A stretch of 64,000 nucleotides of DNA from Vibrio tetraodonis (GTDB taxonomy: Bacteria; Pseudomonadota; Gammaproteobacteria; Enterobacterales; Vibrionaceae). The stretch spans positions 124,001-188,000 of the forward strand of contig NZ_QLYY01000005.1 of the NCBI RefSeq assembly GCF_003350295.1, written 5' to 3'. The position numbers and the translations under genes were made by a program. Of this stretch, positions 55,691 through 64,000 are shown one piece after another (position 1 is the first letter of the stretch; each line of letters opens with the position of its first letter). Below the pieces are notes generated by a model that worked only from the letters and a program-made list of their open reading frames with translations, made no database searches and was not told the DNA's origin.

Positions 55691-56599
55691 ATGGTATCGA
55701 AGATGACAATTGCTCCCCAAGGACCAGAATTATCTGAGTTGGTTCAAGGTTATTGGCGGCTTGCTGAATGGGGAATGACAGCGAAAAGTAGATTATCTTT
55801 TCTTAAGCAGCATATAGATTTAGGCATCACAACGGTTGATCATGCTGATATTTACGGGGGATATCAGTGTGAGTCCTTATTTGGAGAAGCACTCAAACTT
55901 GACCCTTCGATCAGAGAGCAGATTGAGATAGTGACTAAGTGTGACATTATGCTGTGTGACGCACAATTTCCTACCCGTAAAATTAACCATTACGATACAA
56001 GTGCCAAGCATATTCATCAGTCCGTCGACAACTCACTGAAAAGGCTCAACATAGAACAGATTGATCTTTTGCTTATCCACAGACCAGACTTATTAATGGA
56101 TGCTGATGAAGTTGCTGATGCGTTTAGTGAACTCTACAAAGTAGGCAAAGTTAAACACTTCGGCGTTTCAAACTTTACTCCAAGTCAGTTCAATTTACTC
56201 CAATCTCGATTATCCAAGCCCCTGGTCACTAACCAAGTTGAAATAAACCCTATCAATTTTGATGTTGCCCATGATGGAACTTTGGACTTACTCCAGATGA
56301 ATCGCATCAAACCAATGGCTTGGTCTTGCTTAGGTGGAGGCAGTATTTTTACTGGTTCAACCCAGCAAGCCAAAAGGGTGAGAGACGAATTAGAAGCAAT
56401 TAGATGTGAAGTGGGGGCAGAGAGTATAGAGCAAGTTATATACGCTTGGGTAAGAATGCTCCCATCGAAACCTATACCAATCATTGGTTCAGGTAAAATA
56501 GAAAGGGTCAGAATGGCTGCTGATTCGCTCAAATTAGAGTTAACTCGTGAACAATGGTATCGAGTATGGGTAGCATCTAAAGGTCATAATGTGCCTTAG
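55691..56599 (+). CDS. ydhF: Aldo/keto reductase (YdhF-like)
   Basis: 302 residues. The TIM-barrel aldo/keto reductase signatures are DHADIYGGYQCE (catalytic Asp and Tyr), KVKHFGVSNFTPSQF and PIPIIGSGKIERV. The length and the YWRLAEWGM start match YdhF-like enzymes. It should reduce carbonyls with NADPH in the cytoplasm; the substrate is unknown. ATG at 55691. It may be co-transcribed with blc and is closed by the terminator at 56630-56653. Confidence 0.9.
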   Translation: MVSKMTIAPQGPELSELVQGYWRLAEWGMTAKSRLSFLKQHIDLGITTVDHADIYGGYQCESLFGEALKLDPSIREQIEIVTKCDIMLCDAQFPTRKINHYDTSAKHIHQSVDNSLKRLNIEQIDLLLIHRPDLLMDADEVADAFSELYKVGKVKHFGVSNFTPSQFNLLQSRLSKPLVTNQVEINPINFDVAHDGTLDLLQMNRIKPMAWSCLGGGSIFTGSTQQAKRVRDELEAIRCEVGAESIEQVIYAWVRMLPSKPIPIIGSGKIERVRMAADSLKLELTREQWYRVWVASKGHNVP

Positions 56600-56629
56600 C
56601 TCGCTAACCACGCTACTTTACAAATCATT

Positions 56630-56653
56630 AGCGCTCATTCAGGGCGCTTTTTT
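56630..56653 (+). terminator. Terminator of the ydhF gene
   Basis: AGCGC pairs with GCGCT around a 9-nt loop, followed by TTTTTT. About 30 bp after the stop. Confidence 0.75.
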
Positions 56654-56730
56654 ATTTTATAACTTCTAACTAGCAACACTCTTTGGGCTTTGCGTACGGC
56701 TAAGGCAGAGCGAGTCAATACCAAAAACAT

Positions 56731-56739
56731 CCCCCCCCC
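56731..56739 (+). repeat. Run of nine C residues in the chemoreceptor promoter region
   Basis: A homopolymeric C9 tract lies 116 bp upstream of the chemoreceptor ATG at 56855. Such tracts can change length by slippage and alter promoter spacing, or can be sequencing artefacts. Confidence 0.5.
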
Positions 56740-56854
56740 TTTACACCACAGATTGAAAAATGTTCAGCCTTCCCAACTTGATGATAGTGAAGTATGGATA
56801 TAACTTTTAAGTTGTGATTAAAAAATCAACTCGAGAAAGGTTTAAGGAAAATCG

Positions 56855-58882
56855 ATGTCAATGCAGAAACATGTTTTGTTCAACTTTGCCAGTTTAAGCC
56901 TCAAGGCAAAACTCAGACTCCTAACCGTACTTTTTACTCTGATTCTTACCACTATCATTGGCTATACCATCACCTCTCTCGATAAACAAAAAAGTGACGG
57001 CTTGATTATTAATATCGCGGGCAGACAGCGAATGCTGACTCAGAAATTCACCAAAGAGTTTTTGCTTGCAATGGATATTGCTCACCAGAAGAAGAGTAAG
57101 CCCGACATCTCAGCCAGCCGAAAAACGCAGCAGTTGTTTGATATTACTCTCGAAGCGCTCACCCGTGGAGGAAAAACCTACAAAGATTTAGGCATGACTA
57201 AGCCAGTCGATATTCCGCCCGCGCCTCCCCACATCCAGAAGCAGCTAAAGGTAGTCAAACAGATGTGGGAGCAACAAAAGAAAAATGTCGCCAGTATCTT
57301 AGAAGATGGGGATAGTCCTGAAAATCTCGCAGCACTTAGTGAATACAGTGTTAAAGTGTTGGCAAACATGAATAAAGCCGTGCTCATGTTTAATGATGAA
57401 TCCTTCGAGAAGATTCTTAAAATGGAGCGCAATCAGATCATCATCGCGATTATCTCACTCCTGATCACAATTATTCTTGCAGAAGTAACGTTAAGAAATG
57501 TACTCGGGCCAATTGGGCAGGCGGTAAAAACCACCCGGCGCATAACCACAGGTGATTTAAAAGATTACAATGAAAAGGAACACTTTAATAATGAGATGGG
57601 CAACCTAACCCAAAACATCGAGCAGATGCGTGTGTCTCTGCATGATGTGATTAATGTCGTCCAACAAAATAGCCGCCAAATGGCTCATTCCGCTCACCAA
57701 GTCTCAGCGGTTTCCTCTGAAATATCATCAAGCAGTCAGTTAGAGCAAGAAAATTCATCTCAGGTGCTAGAAGCCATTACATCGCTGCTAGAGATTTCTG
57801 ATGTAGTCAGCGAACACATTAAAAGCACCGAGAGTACATCTAAAACGACCATGGAAACCGCGCAAGCTGGTATTGTGGTGGTAAACAACAGTATTCAAGA
57901 ACTTAACACAGCCGTGGACTCTGTTAATCATACCGCCGAACAAATCGAGGAGCTGAAAAACTTCACCCTTCAAATCAATGAAATTACAGAGTCTATTCAC
58001 AATATTGCCGAGCAAACAAACTTACTCGCACTCAACGCTGCAATAGAAGCGGCACGCGCTGGCGATCAAGGTAGAGGCTTTGCCGTTGTGGCAGATGAAG
58101 TAAGAAATCTAGCTGCAAGAACATCAAGTTCAAGCCAAGAAATTTCAGATCTTATCACTCAACTGATGGAAAAAGTCGAAAACTCGGTCAACTCAATGCA
58201 AGCCGTGGTTGGCGCTGTACATCAAACTCAGAAAACCTCTGCTAATACCGTCGAGTCTTTTACCACCATGTCTGATGGAATTAGTAAAACCACAGAGAGT
58301 GCTGAAGTGATTGCTAATTTCAATCGAGAGCAAGCTGATAATCTGCAATATCTAGACACCAAGTTAAAAGAACTGTTTAAAGTGCTTTCAGAAAGTAGCA
58401 GTAAAGCCAAGACAACCTCGCTGGTTGCTGGTGACCTGCATGAAATATCCGAGACACTCGACAAGCAGTTAAGAGGCTTTGAAACGAATGTCAATGAGTC
58501 GATGGCAATGCCAGAAGATGAGCAACGTGCCGAGCCAAGAGCAGATAACAAAATTCGGGTTAAAATGTCACAGGGAAGTACTCATGCTGAAGGTCTAACA
58601 AGTGACATTAGTATGGAAGGCGCCAAAGTCCGCTCCAACACAGAATTTAAAGGCAATAGTCTTGTCGATATAGAAATTAACCTACCACAAGAAGTCACCA
58701 AAGATGGCAGAACAAGCATAACGATTAAAGCAACCATTATGCACGTCGTCCCTGTCGAAGACTATTTCAGTTACGGCTTAAAATTTGATGGCGCATCTGT
58801 CACAGATAAAACCATATTAAAGGCCCTGTTCAACTACTTTAAAAAGTCTCACCGTTACGATCCACCATCCTCGACAAGCTAA
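56855..58882 (+). CDS. Methyl-accepting chemotaxis protein with PilJ-type sensor and C-terminal PilZ domain
   Basis: 675 residues. TM1 ~22-43; a periplasmic sensor ~45-188 with the [18 protein letters not shown] motif of the PilJ/type IV pili chemotaxis transducer family; TM2 ~190-212; HAMP ~213-265. The MCP signalling domain has a conserved tip around [17 protein letters not shown]. From ~558 to 660 a PilZ domain follows, with RAEPR and DISMEGAKV giving the RxxxR and (D/N)xSxxG c-di-GMP-binding motifs. The fusion suggests c-di-GMP tunes chemotactic output. ATG at 56855. Single gene. Confidence 0.92.
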   Translation: MSMQKHVLFNFASLSLKAKLRLLTVLFTLILTTIIGYTITSLDKQKSDGLIINIAGRQRMLTQKFTKEFLLAMDIAHQKKSKPDISASRKTQQLFDITLEALTRGGKTYKDLGMTKPVDIPPAPPHIQKQLKVVKQMWEQQKKNVASILEDGDSPENLAALSEYSVKVLANMNKAVLMFNDESFEKILKMERNQIIIAIISLLITIILAEVTLRNVLGPIGQAVKTTRRITTGDLKDYNEKEHFNNEMGNLTQNIEQMRVSLHDVINVVQQNSRQMAHSAHQVSAVSSEISSSSQLEQENSSQVLEAITSLLEISDVVSEHIKSTESTSKTTMETAQAGIVVVNNSIQELNTAVDSVNHTAEQIEELKNFTLQINEITESIHNIAEQTNLLALNAAIEAARAGDQGRGFAVVADEVRNLAARTSSSSQEISDLITQLMEKVENSVNSMQAVVGAVHQTQKTSANTVESFTTMSDGISKTTESAEVIANFNREQADNLQYLDTKLKELFKVLSESSSKAKTTSLVAGDLHEISETLDKQLRGFETNVNESMAMPEDEQRAEPRADNKIRVKMSQGSTHAEGLTSDISMEGAKVRSNTEFKGNSLVDIEINLPQEVTKDGRTSITIKATIMHVVPVEDYFSYGLKFDGASVTDKTILKALFNYFKKSHRYDPPSSTS

Positions 58883-58923
58883 ATCTTGGCTGTCATCGAT
58901 AGAAGTGGAGACAAGCGTTACGC

Positions 58924-59124
58924 TTAATGAACTGGCTTGTCCGTTTTCGAATAAAACTTGCCAAAGTAACGCTCCAGTACTTCAGGGGTTAACTCTCCTG
59001 CTTCCTCAAGCTTTTTCAGCTCGGCCGCTATCATTTTTTGTTCTTCAAGTGACGGCAGAGCAATTTCTGGCTCATCACTAATCTCGTTAGCCATCAGCTC
59101 TAATTCATTTTCTATGTTACTCAT
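58924..59124 (-). CDS. Small acidic protein of unknown function
   Basis: 66 residues from the ATG at 59124 (a TTG at 59139 would add five). Very acidic, helical, with no signal peptide: MSNIENELELMANEISDEPE, then LEEQKMIAAELKKLEEAGEL. It is convergent with the chemoreceptor gene. No family recognised. The ribosome site is weak. Confidence 0.6.
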   Translation of the reverse strand: MSNIENELELMANEISDEPEIALPSLEEQKMIAAELKKLEEAGELTPEVLERYFGKFYSKTDKPVH

Positions 59125-59139
59125 ATTTTTGGGGCTCAA

Positions 59140-59440
59140 TTAAATTCATCACAATAAATTATTTTACCCTAACTGCTTAAGCTGAGCTAACCATGTTTTA
59201 TCTCTCGAATACTGGCATGAGTAAACGCTGGTGTTTGCAAGTTTGTAAAACCCATTTTTCAATATTGATGACTTGTAAGATGAGCATTAATCCCCATAAT
59301 GTAAACAATTGAAATAATGATATTTATATCTGGTATCTGATTTGATTAACAATTATTCAATCGCTAGATCATAGAAGCAGACTAGATGAACTTTTTCGTC
59401 AATAAAACCACTAAGAGAAAAAGTTAGGAGATAAGTATTG
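59140..59440. other. Promoter region of the moxR operon
   Basis: About 300 bp, AT-rich, between the divergent small acidic gene and moxR. AGGAG precedes the moxR start. No regulator site was identified. Confidence 0.4.
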
Positions 59441-60397
59441 ATGAATTCTCAACCATTTAACGAGTTACAGCAGTATTTAAGCACACAAATCATTGGTCAG
59501 ACTGAGCTAGTCAAACAACTTTTAGTTGCACTGCTTGCTGATGGGCACATATTAGTCGAGGGACCGCCAGGCCTTGCGAAAACCCGAGCGGTTAAGTCAC
59601 TTGCCGATTGTATAGAAGGCGACTTTCACCGCATACAATTTACTCCTGACTTATTACCCGCGGATCTGACAGGAACCGATATTTTCCGCCCAGAAACAGG
59701 GGAGTTTACCTTCCAAGCTGGACCTATATTTAACTCTTTAATCCTAGCCGATGAAATCAACCGAGCGCCAGCAAAAGTACAAGCTGCAATGCTAGAGGCT
59801 ATGGCTGAGAAGCAAATTACCGCCGGCAGAAAAACCTACCCTCTACCGGACTTGTTCCTCGTCATGGCAACACAGAATCCTATTGAGCAAGAAGGGACGT
59901 ATCCTCTGCCCGAAGCGCAGCTCGACCGATTTCTTCTGCACCTTAATGTTGACTACCCTAATGCACAGAGCGAACTCGAGATACTACGCCTCAATCGAGG
60001 AGAGGCCAAAGGTGAGCAAAACATTACAGCTCCTAAGATTAGTCAGCAAGACATATTTTCCGCACGACAAGAAGTATTGAACATTCACATGGCGGAAACC
60101 GTCGAGAGCTATATTATCCGACTTGTCATGGCGACGCGCCAGCCGACTCAATACGACGATACACTGAATAATTGGATAGAGATGGGGGTCAGCCCACGTG
60201 CTACGATTGCACTTGATAGATGCGCGCGCGCTCACGCTTGGCTATCAGGCCGTGATTATGTTACCGCCGAAGATGTTCAAGTGATGGCTTTCCCTGTCCT
60301 TAGACATCGTATCCTACTTAGCTATCAAGCTCAGGCCGAAGGGATTAGCACCAACCAAGTCGTCAATCGACTGCTGTCGCTCGTAGGCAGCGCGTAG
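59441..60397 (+). CDS. MoxR-type AAA+ ATPase
   Basis: 318 residues from the ATG at 59441; a TTG at 59438 has better spacing to AGGAG (7 nt) and may be the true start. Walker A GPPGLAKTRA near residue 41, Walker B ILADEINRAPAKVQ and sensor 1 MATQNPIEQEGTYPLP identify the MoxR family. MoxR ATPases act with VWA proteins as chaperones for assembly or metal insertion. First gene of a moxR-DUF58-DUF4381-VWA-VWA operon. Confidence 0.93.
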   Translation: MNSQPFNELQQYLSTQIIGQTELVKQLLVALLADGHILVEGPPGLAKTRAVKSLADCIEGDFHRIQFTPDLLPADLTGTDIFRPETGEFTFQAGPIFNSLILADEINRAPAKVQAAMLEAMAEKQITAGRKTYPLPDLFLVMATQNPIEQEGTYPLPEAQLDRFLLHLNVDYPNAQSELEILRLNRGEAKGEQNITAPKISQQDIFSARQEVLNIHMAETVESYIIRLVMATRQPTQYDDTLNNWIEMGVSPRATIALDRCARAHAWLSGRDYVTAEDVQVMAFPVLRHRILLSYQAQAEGISTNQVVNRLLSLVGSA

Positions 60398-60406
60398 GGT
60401 TTACCA

Positions 60407-61333
60407 ATGGATAAACAGCTATCTCCATATTCTGATGGCGTAAATCTTTGTCTTGATGAACTGTTGTATTTTAAACAACACGCTATTCACTGGTTACCAC
60501 CAGCAAAGAGTTTATGGTCTCAGGTACTTGGCCAACACCAAAGTAAGCAACTTGGCAGAGGGATGGACTTTGCAGAAGTCAGGCAATACCAAGCCGGCGA
60601 TGACGTACGTAGCATAGACTGGCGAGTTACGGCTCGCACTGGCAAACCTCATACAAAGTTATTCACGGAAGAGCGAGAAAAGCCGATTGTTCTGTACATT
60701 GACTTGAGTGCCAGCATGCGCTTTGGCTCAAAACTCATGTTTAAGTCAGTCCTCGCAGCCCATATGGCGAGCTTAATAGCCTGGCTCTCTGTGGCACAAA
60801 AAGACCGTGTGGGCGCCATTGTCGATACAGGAACCCAGCTTACCGAGCTTAAGCCAAGCAGCCGTAACCAAGGTCCGTTGGCAATGATCCAAAATTTGGT
60901 AAAGCTGCATCAAAGCATATTGCTTGATCCCGCTAATATCCGCTCAAACGATATGAATGAGGGGTTTCATGCATTAAACCGTCTTTGCCCTAAAGGCAGC
61001 GAAGTTGTGATAATCAGCGACTTTTTACGCTTTTCCGAGCAAAATCAGTTGTTAATTTCTCGCCTGCGATCCCACAATCAAGTGAGATTAGTTCAAATAT
61101 CCGACCCCTTGGAGTCTGGTATTACGGACTATCGGGGAGTTGAGCAGGTGTCTGATAAGCGCAGTACCATGTGGGTAGACTTTTCTTCTCGCAAAGTACG
61201 TAATCAGATTGCTGCAGCGTTTGAAAGAAAGCAGCATCAGCTAAAAAGCTTATCTCACAGTCATGGTTTGAGCTTTACTTGTCTCTCGACTCAAAAATCA
61301 CTACTACAACAATTATCAGGACGTGATCAATGA
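60407..61333 (+). CDS. DUF58 domain protein
   Basis: 308 residues. The DUF58 signature GDDVRSIDWRVTARTGKPH lies near residue 65, and a VWA-like MIDAS sequence YIDLSASMRFGS follows near 103. It begins 9 bp after moxR and overlaps the next gene by 4 bp (ATGA). Cytoplasmic partner of MoxR in the operon; the molecular role is unknown. Confidence 0.92.
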   Translation: MDKQLSPYSDGVNLCLDELLYFKQHAIHWLPPAKSLWSQVLGQHQSKQLGRGMDFAEVRQYQAGDDVRSIDWRVTARTGKPHTKLFTEEREKPIVLYIDLSASMRFGSKLMFKSVLAAHMASLIAWLSVAQKDRVGAIVDTGTQLTELKPSSRNQGPLAMIQNLVKLHQSILLDPANIRSNDMNEGFHALNRLCPKGSEVVIISDFLRFSEQNQLLISRLRSHNQVRLVQISDPLESGITDYRGVEQVSDKRSTMWVDFSSRKVRNQIAAAFERKQHQLKSLSHSHGLSFTCLSTQKSLLQQLSGRDQ

Positions 61334-61803
61334 GCACATTAAACAAGGATTCTCTGTTACCACTCAATCCGATGCATTTGCCTGAACTCCCCTCTTGGTT
61401 TCCTATCGCTTGGGGCTGGTGGGCAAGTGCTGGCGCCACTCTTCTATCTATTTTGGTCATATGGCTCATTTATCGTTGGAATAAGAAAAGGCTGGCGCCA
61501 AAGAAAACCGCTTTAAGGTTGATTCAAGCTGGTGAAAAGCCAGCAGAAGCGTTTGAATTGCTTCGCCAAGCTGCATTGTGTTACTACCCAAGAGAAGAAG
61601 TTGCCAAACTGACTGGCAAGGAGTGGTATGCCTTCCTCGATACGCAAGTAAAAGCCCCCTTATTTTTAGATAATTACGACGTCTGGCAAGTTGCTCTTTA
61701 TTCAAAAGAGCCCTTAGGTAATGCGTCAGAACTCGTCTCTCATTGCTCACAATGGGTCAATGAAGCACTTCCCCCCAAACGAAGGAGGACAAAAGTTGGC
61801 TAA
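61330..61803 (+). CDS. DUF4381 membrane protein
   Basis: 157 residues with one transmembrane segment at ~26-48 (WGWWASAGATLLSILVIWLI) and a cytoplasmic helical part. The block ALCYYPREEVAKLTGKEWYA is typical of DUF4381 proteins in MoxR-VWA operons. The start ATG overlaps the DUF58 stop as ATGA. It overlaps the VWA gene by 8 bp. Confidence 0.85.
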   Translation: MSTLNKDSLLPLNPMHLPELPSWFPIAWGWWASAGATLLSILVIWLIYRWNKKRLAPKKTALRLIQAGEKPAEAFELLRQAALCYYPREEVAKLTGKEWYAFLDTQVKAPLFLDNYDVWQVALYSKEPLGNASELVSHCSQWVNEALPPKRRRTKVG

Positions 61804-62764
61804 TATAGAGTTTGTATGGTGGTGGAACTTCCTTCTGCTGCCTTTGCCACTACTAATTTATTTTTTATTGCCCCCAGCTCAAACATCATCTCCTGTTTAT
61901 ATGCCCTACCTGCCCCAGTCGCCGGCAGGTAACTCATCGTGGAGTTTAATGGCTAAAGGCTTAACCGCAGTGATCTGGATTACTCTGGTTACTGCATCTG
62001 CAAGACCAGTTTGGTACGGCGATCCTGTCATCACACAACCTAAGCACAGAGATATGATGCTAGTGGTCGATCTCTCGTACTCAATGAGCCAAGAAGACAT
62101 GCAGTTAAATGGGGACTACATTGATCGCCTAACGGCAGTAAAACAGGTATTAGGCGACTTTATTAATCAGCGTCAAGGGGATCGTTTGGGCTTAGTTCTA
62201 TTCGCCGATCATGCTTATTTGCAAACCCCACTAACGCTAGATAGGAAAACAGTCAGCCAGCAACTCAACCAGACCGTTCTTCGCCTGATTGGCGATAAGA
62301 CGGCCATAGGAGAAGGGATAGGTTTAGCGACCAAAACTTTCGTCGACGGAGATGCCCCTCAACGAGTGATGATATTACTCAGTGATGGCACCAATACCGC
62401 AGGAGTTCTTGACCCGATTGAGGCGGCCAATATTGCCAAAAAATACAACGTCACTATTTACACTGTCGGTATCGGAGCGGGTGAGATGCTGGTAAAAGAG
62501 TTCTTTATGACTCGAAAGGTCAATACAGCAAAAGATTTAGATGAGAAATCCCTAAAGGAAATTGCCTCAATGACTGGTGGAAAATACTTCAGGGCCAGAG
62601 ATAGCCAAGAGCTTTCCAACATCTACGATACCATCAATGAACTTGAGCCTATTAGTCAAACAACGCAAACTTGGCGACCCCAGCAAGATTGGTTCACTAT
62701 CCCCTTAGCTATTGCACTTGTCAGCTTCTTTTCATTGTTGATTATCAGGAGAAACCATGTCTGA
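61796..62764 (+). CDS. VWA-domain membrane protein (BatA-like)
   Basis: 322 residues from a TTG at 61796 with AGGAGG at ideal spacing; an in-frame ATG at 61721 or 61760 lies inside the previous gene and has no ribosome site. N-terminal TM helices (~5-25 and ~50-70), a VWA domain with the MIDAS motif VVDLSYSMSQED and the LSDGTNTAG loop, and a C-terminal TM segment. BatA-like proteins work with MoxR. It overlaps the next gene by 8 bp. Confidence 0.9.
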   Translation: MANIEFVWWWNFLLLPLPLLIYFLLPPAQTSSPVYMPYLPQSPAGNSSWSLMAKGLTAVIWITLVTASARPVWYGDPVITQPKHRDMMLVVDLSYSMSQEDMQLNGDYIDRLTAVKQVLGDFINQRQGDRLGLVLFADHAYLQTPLTLDRKTVSQQLNQTVLRLIGDKTAIGEGIGLATKTFVDGDAPQRVMILLSDGTNTAGVLDPIEAANIAKKYNVTIYTVGIGAGEMLVKEFFMTRKVNTAKDLDEKSLKEIASMTGGKYFRARDSQELSNIYDTINELEPISQTTQTWRPQQDWFTIPLAIALVSFFSLLIIRRNHV

Positions 62765-64000
62765 TTTTCGCTTTCTTTACCCAGAGTGGTTAGCAATGAT
62801 GCTACCACTTGCTATCATGGTTATTTGGCTGATTAAGCGCAGTCGAAGTAAAACCTTGATTGCTCCTCACTTAGCAAAGGCAATGGGCCTTAGTCATAAC
62901 TCCTCTCGTAACTTGAGCATCAGCATAGCAGCTTTCACAGGGTTTATTGCCATTGTTGCTTTAGCTGGTCCAAGCTTTACTGCATCAGAAAGGCCAAGCT
63001 TTTCCAACCAAAGTGGTCGAGTGCTTATCATGGATATGTCTATGTCCATGTATGCTACTGATATTAAACCCAATCGACTAACTCAAGCTAAGTATAAAGC
63101 CCGTGACTTACTAAAGCAGTGGAATGAAGGGAGTACAGGTCTTATCGTCTATGCCGGAGATGCATATACCGTCAGTCCAATGACGTCAGATACCCACACC
63201 ATTTTAAACTTAATCCCAAATCTCAGCCCAGATCTCATGCCATTTCAAGGTGCTAATGCTGCAATTGCTGTAAAGCAGGCCATTAGTATGATGAAAAATA
63301 CTGGCTTGTCTCAAGGTGACTTAGTGCTCTTTACAGACGACATCGATGACCAAGAAGCAGATAACATTGAAACTCTGCTCAAGGGCACAAAGTGGCGACT
63401 GACGATTTTAGGTGTGGGCAGCCAATCCGGGGCTCCTATTCAGCTCTCCGATGGTACATTACTTAAAACTGAGTCTGGACACACTGTGGTGGCAAAATCA
63501 AATTTCGTCAACATGGCTAAACTTGCTCGCACATCTAAAAGCTTGTTCACTCCTATCCAGCTTAACAACAGTGATATTGAAGCGATCAGTCGCTTAACCA
63601 ATGAAGTAGAAGCAACCAGTAAGCTCAATCAAGCCAAACAAATCATGGACCGAGTAAACAACGGTATCTGGTTAGTACCATTATTACTAATACCTGCACT
63701 CATCATGTTTCGTCGTGGTGTGGTCTTCGCTCTACTCGTTGTCATTCTGCCTACCATGAACATCAATAGTGTCGAGGCTTCACCTTGGCTTAATGACGAT
63801 CAGCAAGCAAAAAGGCTGTTTGATTCTAAAGAATATAAGCAAGCAGCAGAGCTATTTAAAAATAAAGAATGGCAAGGCATGGCACAATATGAAGCAGGTG
63901 ATTTTGCCGCTGCTATTGAGTCATTAAAGGGCGTACAAACACCGAGAGGAAAGTATAACCTTGCCAATGCATATGCTCAAAACAAAGATTTTGACCAAGC
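62757..64000 (+). CDS. VWA-domain protein with C-terminal TPR region (BatB/BatC-like), cut by window end
   Basis: Starts MSDFRFLYPEWLAMMLP at the ATG at 62757 and stays open to the window edge, so ~414 residues are seen. Two N-terminal TM helices (~7-25, ~55-75), a VWA domain with MIDAS MDMSMSMYATDI and LFTDDIDD, two more hydrophobic stretches (~300-340), then a TPR-like part starting WLNDDQQAKRLFDSKEYKQAA. It appears to fuse BatB and BatC roles. A BatD-like gene probably follows outside the window. Confidence 0.9.
   Translation, partial: MSDFRFLYPEWLAMMLPLAIMVIWLIKRSRSKTLIAPHLAKAMGLSHNSSRNLSISIAAFTGFIAIVALAGPSFTASERPSFSNQSGRVLIMDMSMSMYATDIKPNRLTQAKYKARDLLKQWNEGSTGLIVYAGDAYTVSPMTSDTHTILNLIPNLSPDLMPFQGANAAIAVKQAISMMKNTGLSQGDLVLFTDDIDDQEADNIETLLKGTKWRLTILGVGSQSGAPIQLSDGTLLKTESGHTVVAKSNFVNMAKLARTSKSLFTPIQLNNSDIEAISRLTNEVEATSKLNQAKQIMDRVNNGIWLVPLLLIPALIMFRRGVVFALLVVILPTMNINSVEASPWLNDDQQAKRLFDSKEYKQAAELFKNKEWQGMAQYEAGDFAAAIESLKGVQTPRGKYNLANAYAQNKDFDQ

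Overview
The window looks like a chromosome segment of a Vibrio (Gammaproteobacteria, Vibrionaceae). The grounds are the infC start at ATT behind thrS with rpmI and rplT following, a T6SS gene order resembling the T6SS1 locus of Vibrio parahaemolyticus, a MIX-type effector-like protein, a secreted GH18 chitinase, and moderate GC with AT-rich intergenic DNA. The species cannot be fixed from sequence alone.

Region 1 (1-16108) is part of a type VI secretion system. On the minus strand, in transcription order, lie hcp, vgrG, a DUF6484-type gene, a helical-repeat gene, a DUF2169 gene, a thiolase-like gene without an obvious catalytic Cys, a membrane Ser/Thr kinase, tssA, tssB and tssC (cut by the window edge). 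Divergently from hcp run clpV and a sigma-54 activator of the VasH type. A near-consensus sigma-54 promoter (GG-N10-GT) lies in front of hcp, so the activator probably drives the tube and spike genes.

Region 2 (16299-26950) is accessory DNA next to the T6SS: a periplasmic double-rhodanese protein, a stand-alone SAM methyltransferase with a Ser/Thr/Gln-rich N-terminus, and a tightly overlapping three-gene operon. That operon encodes a MIX-motif protein, a membrane-anchored beta-propeller-like protein and a 1538-residue protein with an internal OmpA peptidoglycan-binding domain. It is the best candidate for an uncharacterised T6SS effector system. Upstream of it lies a predicted ~100-nt RNA with its own promoter and terminator.

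Region 3 (27529-35370) carries an M23 endopeptidase, a GH18 chitinase, and a tandem duplication of about 880 bp that copied the chitinase 3' end, its terminator and a small secreted protein gene. It also carries a 48-residue small ORF and an aldehyde dehydrogenase with a divergent sigma-54 activator that lacks a sensor domain.

Region 4 (35368-46486), all minus strand, has a DUF6279 lipoprotein, lhgO, rplT-rpmI-infC-thrS (thrS with a tRNA-Thr anticodon-arm mimic in its leader), a 1336-residue toxin-like protein and a DUF481 barrel protein.

Region 5 (46869-64000) is mostly housekeeping and accessory metabolism on the plus strand: an MFS protein with a long cytoplasmic tail, the glutathione-dependent formaldehyde pathway (frmA, fghA), a GNAT gene broken by an 11-bp tandem duplication, a Bcr/CflA-like exporter, an RluA-family pseudouridine synthase, a DUF3955 protein, lipocalin blc, an aldo/keto reductase, a chemoreceptor fused to PilZ, and the moxR-DUF58-DUF4381-VWA-VWA/TPR operon that runs off the end.
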